64,000 nt of DNA from Ditylenchus dipsaci (Eukaryota; Nematoda; Chromadorea; Rhabditida; Anguinidae): contig SADC01001359.1 of assembly GCA_004194705.1 (NCBI GenBank), positions 310,001 to 374,000 of the forward strand, read 5' to 3'. Positions 57,948-64,000 of this stretch are shown here, one piece after another. A model generated the notes under the pieces. That model was not told where the DNA came from. It searched no databases and saw only the letters and a list, made by a program, of their open reading frames with translations. Each line of letters starts with the position of its first letter. Position 1 is the stretch's first letter. Position numbers and translations under genes: made by a program.

Positions 57948-58790
57948 AGGAGTAGTAAAAGTGTTTCTATTGCAAATTGCTTCAAATGCCCAGGGCCAAT
58001 ATCTTGGCTTCTTCTAGCTATCGATTAAATAAAACCTTTTGCTTCACCATTTTCCTCAACAACAAAAACAAGGCTGGGGGTATGGTTTCGGTGGCACTGC
58101 CAAGGAATTTGTGTAGTTGGTAGGCTGGGGCATGGACAAGCAAGTAGGTTGCCTCTAAACAATGCACCAGCAGGGCAGAAGCACAGCCTTGAGCCAGTGA
58201 AGGTGCATGAAAGATAGCCATGCACGCGAGTATCTTTTGCCTCCCCACACTTTCCCTTTCTCAGCCCCACCAGCAGAGAACCGAAAACCAATGAAACAAG
58301 GGCTAGAGAGTGCCGGCCAGGGTGTTGGATGTGTGTGCCTGTGACAGCCAGGCTTTCCGCTGGATAAATGGGGATCAGGCTGTTTCCCCGCTTTTGCACT
58401 AGCACTACCAGCTTTCTCTGGGTCTTGCTGTTGCGAAGGAGGGCGTTGGAGAGAGAGGTTCCCCTCTAGTCAACCAACTCATACAATCATTTAGTTGCCT
58501 GCTGCCTGTGTGTTTTTTTGCTCTTTTGTTTGTTGTCTTCTGCCGTAAAAGCCTTAGTAGTAGTATTATTGCCTACCAACACCCGCTCCCCCCATAGCCA
58601 ATTTAAGAAGGACGGCAGGAGAAGGGTGGTGGTGGTTTGACACCACTCAACTAAATACCCATCTCTAATTATTAGCCTGGCTGAATTACTTTACTGGATA
58701 GTCTACTTCAGCACTGGCGGAGCATTATTTTTTGTATTCTGGTAAATGTGTTGGATTTTCGAGCCAGAAGCACTGGTTTTCGGCTTGTAG
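57948..58790. other. Upstream region of the GPCR gene
   Basis: Noticeably GC-richer (about 58,080-58,640) than the rest of the window, with no supported exon or repeat. Candidate promoter or 5' UTR of the downstream receptor. Confidence 0.4.
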
Positions 58791-61700
58791 ATGCTGTGGG
58801 GAGTGGACCCCAGCCTGTTGTCGGCGGATGCACTCGCTAGAGCGTCCGTTATTTTAGCAGTCGGCCTGCTATTACTGTTCTCAGCTGTGGTCTCAATTTG
58901 CATTATCCTCAATAATGAGGTCTTTTGGATTTTTATTTTTTTATTTATGTGTTTTACAAAAGTCTTTACAGGTTTTACATGATGTTATTGGCTTTTATTT
59001 GGTAAGTTTTGTGTTACTGCATTATAAATATTTATAAACTGCCAGCTTAATATTATGGTGTTTTTTCACATCTTAGTCCGTTGCAACCGCTGTTAATTTT
59101 TTAACTACTACAAGCTTTGCTGATTCCGCTTTTTTGTTAAAAGTTTTTATAAATTAACTTGAAAAAAAAATCAGTATTTGGCTCCTAACACTCGTGAAGT
59201 CATTTTAAAAAGTTATTACTTGCGCTGATCAAAAGTTTGATTAAGTTTTTAGCGCTGTACTAATATCGTAACTCTATGTTGTTGCGCAGATCAACAGCTA
59301 CAAAATCCACTTTACAGAATTTTTTTTGAAAATGTAAATGTTCTGATATGGCCTTTTGGAAAAAAGCGACCACCTTAAAAAAAATTGTTATGGTTACATA
59401 AACGCCTTTTAGTCTCAGTCTCAGTCTAAGGTGTTCACGGAGTGAGACTTAGACTGAGACTTAGACAATTTTTCTTGATGTGTTTATGCCTTTAACGGTT
59501 TGAAAACAGCTTTTAAACGTTTCTTTACATGTTTTCTTTCTCCACCGATCATCCCTCATATTTCTCTATCGTTTTCTGTGTATACTTCTTTAAAAGGCTC
59601 TATAGACACCCTTTAGTTTCAGTCTACAGGGTGTCGCAAAATTACGCGTGCATTTTTCAACTTTGTTTGAGTTCCCGCCTTTTTCATTTCCTTTCAAGTT
59701 TGGACCAATCTTTTATTTATAAATAGTCGGGCAGGTATATTATCTCTGTTAATTAAATATTTTGTAAGTTATTTCAAGCTATTTTCAGTTATACCTTATT
59801 GAATTGTTGGCTGAAGCCTCAAAATTTTTAGGGGGTTTCATCGGTCCGCGGAAGCCGTTGACCGATTTTTCCAAAAATGCACGCGTTAGTTTGCGACACC
59901 CTGCAAGTCGCAGTCTGTGAACGAGCCATAAGACAAAATCACATTTCCACAAAAATTCTCTATTTAAATTTCGAATTTCCTTTATAAATTATTGTCACAA
60001 AATGAATTGGGGTAAAACGCAATTTTGCAGCAAATTCTTTTTTCAAAGGTAATAACTCCATCATGTAGCCCTACGATTCTAGTTTTTAATGACGTGTCAT
60101 TTATTGCACCATCTCTACAAAAAGTAGAACAAAAAAGTAAAAATATGAAGCAAATAAAAATGAAGCAAATGGTTCATACTTTCACGATTTGTTCTACTTT
60201 TTGTAAAGATGGTGCAATAAATGACACGTCATTAAAAACTAGAATCGTAGGGCTACATGATGGAGTTATTACCTTTTAAAAAAGTTAAGAAAATTTAATT
60301 GAAAAAATTAAAACAAAACTTTGCTGCAAAATTACGAGAATTCGCTGAAAAATTCCGTGTTACCCAATCAATTGTCGCGAATTCATTTTGTCTCGATTTT
60401 AAATTAGTTTTAATTCGAAATATCGCAATCTATCGCTGGCCGTTTATTTCGATCTATGTTAAAATTACAACTGTGTACGGTATTGACTTATTTTTCGCAT
60501 AAAATTATATGGCGCGACCAATTTGCCAATGAACAACTCGCCAAGGAAAAACTCGCCAACAAAAAATTCTATTTAACGGCTCCCTATGGCTGATCCTAAG
60601 GGGCTTCGTTAAATCAAATTTTTCGTCGGCGAGTTTCTAGTTGGCCAGTTTCCGATACCTAGTCTTGCCGTCGGCGAGTTTCGCCGTTGGCGAGATTTGA
60701 CGTTGGCGAGTTTTCGCGTTGGCGAGTCGGTTGCGTCCCAAAATTATGCTTGACCGATCGATACGCTGTCATTTTCACATTCTGTTTTAAAATTCAAAAA
60801 TTCGCTTTTATAAATCCCCGAAAAATTAAAAGTTGGAATGGATTTTATTTAGAGCTGTTTTTGGTTACACACGAAATCCTTGTGATATATCCAATTACGG
60901 CATATACTGATGTTTGCAATGGTGTTGCCGGTGGAATAGAAGGGGCCTGAGTGTTTACCTGGAAAAGATTTGCAGCGAATTGGTTTGAGAACTACTTTGA
61001 GGATAATTGTGGCTGAAAAGAGAAAGAGTGTGTCGCTGTCTAACTGCCCCACTTCTGGCGTTTGGTGACATCATCCAAATACTATTCAGGGGTTGGGAAA
61101 TGTCTCTTTTCGTTTGCTACCATCCTCTAACTTCATACGAAGGTTTGAAGGCTGCTAGTTTGACGAAAGCGGCAAAATTGCACAATAAAACCTTTGTTTT
61201 AGAATAATAATTAATTAATAATTAAAAGATGACCAGAAAATGAAGAATTTTGAAGTCGCCCTCATTTTTATCGGTACAACCTGCTGAAGCAATTAACCTA
61301 TGCAAGCAGAAACGACTAAAAGACATTTTGAGTTTAAAAAAATCCTCGTAAATAGTTTTATCTCACATTTTAACAACAAAAATAGGTTTGACGATATTAT
61401 AGGGTAGGTTAACTTCTTTGACATCACACTTCCTTGGTATTTTTTTTATCATGTCGGCGAAAATACTCAAATGCGTAGAATTTGGCAAAACCTACACGCA
61501 TCAACATATTAAAAACAAAAGCTTCTTAAAATGACCATGAAACTTGATAAGCACATCAATTTGTGGAATTCGAATTCGCGCGGGACCACCCTAATTTTGT
61601 CCATAATGTTTTTGAATTAATTTTTTGTGTGCGTTGAAAATTTAAATTCCATTTATGAGTAAATTTTTAACACTGACTCATATAAGTACTTATGGTGCAG

Positions 61701-63547
61701 TGAAAGCAAGATAAAACGTCCGATCTGGCATTGTCAATCAACCTTGGGCTCGATTAGTAAACGGTTCTATATTTTGAAATTTTTTTTACATGCAAACAAA
61801 AAACAATTCGAAAACATTATTGACAAAATTAGGGTAGTCCCGCACGAATTCGAAATTTTCAAATTGCTGTGCTTATCAAGTTTCATGGTCCTTTAAACTA
61901 GCTGTCAACAAACGAAATAAAATAACGGAAATCTCGTCTCAACCCTACTATGTAGTAGTTTGACTGCGAGGTATTATGTTGTTGGAGTCTTCACCTCTCA
62001 AACAGGGTGGCAAGCATTCTCCTGGACGGACTCAAACGTGTTTCTCAAACCACAAAAAGTGAGAAAAAACAAGTTTAATCTAACCTTCGCTAGCGTATCC
62101 TGCGCATAAACACGATCTAAAAAAACAGGGCCCAAACAAAGCTGTGTGGACAGACGACAATCCCAATGATAGCGTCCACAAAAATATCAAAGAATAAAAA
62201 AAATTGCTTTTCTTTTCAAAAAAAATTCAAAGGGTATTACAGATATCGCTCGCCTTGGCCGACTTGCTGTGTGCCCTGCTAATAGTGCCCCTGAGTATTG
62301 TGAGTATCCACCAAGATCAAATGCCTCCGGTTATTACTTATTTATAGTACTCCACCCTTTCTCCACATTGGAATTTCTCCGGAGATGACTCTTTTATATG
62401 CAAGTGTTCCAGCTATTTGCACATTGTACTCTTGTCTTCCACTATCTACACACTCGGTTGGTAGTCCACGATAAAGTTTATGTAGGCCATTAAACCATTT
62501 GACTGTAGCATGGATAGGAGTGGACAGGTACTCTGCATTCATGAAGCCGTCCAGATACGAGTGTGAACATACAATGACTAGGTGCAAATGCTGGATTCTA
62601 TTCTCTTGGATCACAGGTAACTAGGACTGTTTTCTCTCGCTACTTTCCCACCTATAGGGTTGGCTCAAAAATAATGGATATTTTTAACACCTGGTGCACA
62701 GGTCTTTCAATCCTTTACTGATGCAAACATTTTTAAATTTACAAAACTGATAGAGAGATATGGGCCCAATACCTATTTGTTCACACAGGAATCTCCAAGT
62801 GTAACAACGGTTCCTATAAGGTTCCTATCTGACCTTAAATGAAAGTGACCTTGATGACGACCATATACCTGACCTTGATGAGTCCTCGTGAAAATTGGGC
62901 TATTTGAGGGCATTACACTTATGTTTGGAGGTCCGATTTTGTGATATTCGTGCTCAGCAAATTCTGAGGTGGGGTTATTCTGAAACCTTGTGGGAACTAT
63001 TATTATAGTCGGAAATTCCCGTGTTACAAACAAATTTAAATTGAGTTTAGCAACTTTTTTCGAAAATTTGTATTATTTTTGCTAGACCGTGTGTGTTCTA
63101 ATATCATCTTAGTCACCCAAGGTCATCCCTTTTTTACACTCCAGTTTTTTAGTGCAAAAGTAGTTTTGAAAAACTAGAATACAGAAAACAGAACGTTCAA
63201 AACCTCGGAAAAACAAACCGGCTGCAGTCCTGGCGTAAACTTTCTGCACATTCTAATGATTTGCGACATAAAAACAGTTCAATTGTAACTTGATTGCAGC
63301 CATACTGCTAGCTTGTCCTATAATTGTGGCCAAAATGGAGGTCAACTACTACCCTGAGTAAGTATATTTACTGCGTTATATTTCTAAACTGACTCCCTAA
63401 TATCATAGATTTGAGCTGTGTGTGCTCAATTGGTCCTCTACAATGGCTTACAGCTTAACTTTGGGTGTTCTAGTGCTCTTTCCTTCTATTTGCACGGTGG
63501 CCTTTACCTCTTTTGGTATTTTCGCGGCCATGCAAAAACCTGAGGAG
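58791..63547 (+). CDS. Class A G protein-coupled receptor, 5' part
   Basis: Seven exons visible: 58791-58919, 58972-59001, 62243-62299, 62348-62456, 62509-62616, 63300-63357, 63409-63547; the gene continues past the window. TM1 is in exon 1 ([19 protein letters not shown]). A 30-nt exon adds [12 protein letters not shown]2 has [19 protein letters not shown] with the conserved LAxxD Asp. TM3 begins after FICKC and reaches WIGVDRY, the DRY motif. TM4 holds the conserved Trp (CWILFSWIT). TM5 has [14 protein letters not shown] with a Pro. About 210 residues; TM6-7 are outside. The [16 protein letters not shown] block recalls biogenic-amine-like receptors, but the lack of an obvious TM3 Asp for amines leaves it an orphan. 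Start ATG follows an in-frame TAG. Confidence 0.85.
59627..59903. mobile_element. Mariner-type MITE in GPCR intron 2
   Basis: CAGGGTGTCGCAAAATTACG and its near-complement at the right; arms of about 30 bp reaching CGCGTGCATTTTT. TA on the left flank, CA on the right (probably a decayed TA). 277 bp. Confidence 0.85.
60045..60280. pseudogene. Inverted pair of a repeated small coding segment
   Basis: Arms of about 90 bp (60,045-60,135 and 60,190-60,280) are nearly perfect complements. The plus-strand right arm reads [20 protein letters not shown] and GLHDGVITF then stop, which matches the middle of the small ORF at 41,499-41,819. Both are fragments in intron 2 of the GPCR. Confidence 0.6.
60509..60739. 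mobile_element. MITE with TTGGCGAGTT arrays, 8-bp duplication
   Basis: AAAATTAT flanks both sides (60,501-60,508 and 60,740-60,747). Ends GGCGCGACC and GGTTGCGTCC. GTTGGCGAG(A/T)TT words are repeated tandemly on the right and inverted on the left. The style resembles the TTGGCAAA arrays of the 32,155 foldback element. Confidence 0.75.
61530..61905. repeat. Inverted repeat related to the centre of the 32,155 element
   Basis: GACCATGAAACTTGATAAGC and GAATTCGAATTCGCGCGGGAC at the left are mirrored at the right. The loop includes TGGTGCAGTGAAAGC and GGGCTCGATTAG, possible eroded A and B boxes. The same CTCGATTAG / CTCGACTAG block appears at 6,555-6,595. Confidence 0.65.
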
Positions 63548-63657
63548 GTAATTTTGTGTTTTAGAATTCATATAAAAAGTTTTCGAGAAAGCAAATAACT
63601 GCTGACCCCCGACTCTATTTCGAGCAACGCACCGGAACGCCCCTTTAATGGGACATA

Positions 63658-64000
63658 CCGTATTTTCTCTATTAACACACCGGGTTCATTATTTTTCAAC
63701 GGAGAAATCTTAAAAGTGTCCCGGACTAGCTTAGTGCAAAAGTAGTTTAGAAGTGCTGTGACGATGAGAAAGTGTCCCGGATTGGCTTAAAAGTGTCCCG
63801 GTTTTCAAATTTCCCTTAAAAAAGCTTAAAAGTGTCCCGGATTAGCTGAAAAGTGTCCCGGATTTGTTGAAAAGTGTCCCGGTTATCTAATTTCCCTTAA
63901 AAAAGCTTGAAAGTGTCCCGGATTGGCTTAAAAGTCTTGATTTGCTTTATTGTTTTTCCAATTAATTGTTGTGTCATATAATTTTGCAAGCACAGACCCA
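63658..64000. repeat. ACCGTAT-family left end followed by AAAGTGTCCCGG array
   Basis: CCGTATTTTCTCTATTAACAC after TA (63,656) starts a family member whose right end is outside the window. 63,710-63,930 contains at least eight spaced copies of AAAGTGTCCCGG with GGCTTAA / TAGCTGA linkers. Lies in an intron of the GPCR. Confidence 0.7.

Noticed and set aside
62342..62614. 90-codon minus-strand frame opposite the GPCR
   Set aside because: It is the antisense shadow of GPCR exons 4 and 5, whose plus-strand reading contains the DRY motif.

Overview
The window is nuclear DNA of an invertebrate animal. It is AT-rich, gene-sparse and heavily loaded with DNA transposons and hairpin-forming MITEs. Spliced genes have small introns, mostly 45-60 nt with GT/AG borders. 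Animal protein families are recognisable: SLC6 transporter, NTPDase, ribosomal protein S27, terminal uridylyltransferase, COMM-domain protein and class A GPCR. Transposon families include mariner, pogo-like, piggyBac and hAT. A TATA box plus TCAGTT initiator near 46,050 looks arthropod-like, but I cannot place the species with confidence.

Layout. 1-17,000 is almost all transposons: pogo-like MITEs, a mariner element with two clean nested insertions (4,026-6,472), an 8-bp-TSD foldback element (7,959-8,645), a hAT MITE, and a decayed piggyBac element (10,491-13,045) invaded by two other repeats. Two unassigned single-exon candidates lie at 2,618-2,935 and 15,002-15,277. 17,275-19,567 (minus) is a 13-exon NTPDase4/7-like gene. 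19,974-22,839 is bounded by pogo-type inverted ends and contains a two-exon RPS27 gene. 25,342-31,073 (plus) is a 13-exon SLC6 transporter whose introns carry hAT elements. 32,155-34,245 is a large foldback element with a tRNA-like core. 35,643-40,764 is a near-perfect 2.56-kb tandem duplication that ends inside an exon of an unassigned gene (40,706-44,743). 46,000-50,800 is repeats plus weak exons. 50,802-52,761 (minus) is an 11-exon zinc-knuckle TUTase, and immediately upstream of it is a 3.6-kb minisatellite field. 57,707-57,883 is a COMM-domain terminal exon. 58,791-63,547 is the 5' two-thirds of a class A GPCR that runs off the window.

The genes are independent housekeeping, membrane and signalling genes, not a pathway. 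The transposons link the window together: clear target-site duplications, nested insertions, repeated terminal motifs shared by different elements, and small gene fragments caught in inverted repeats.

Reading caution. Every well-recognised complete gene needs one to three single-base corrections, mostly one base missing from a homopolymer. The two copies of the tandem duplication also differ almost only in homopolymer length. I therefore treat these frameshifts as probable sequencing or assembly errors, not gene decay. Exon borders were assigned by eye from splice signals, reading phase and family similarity.
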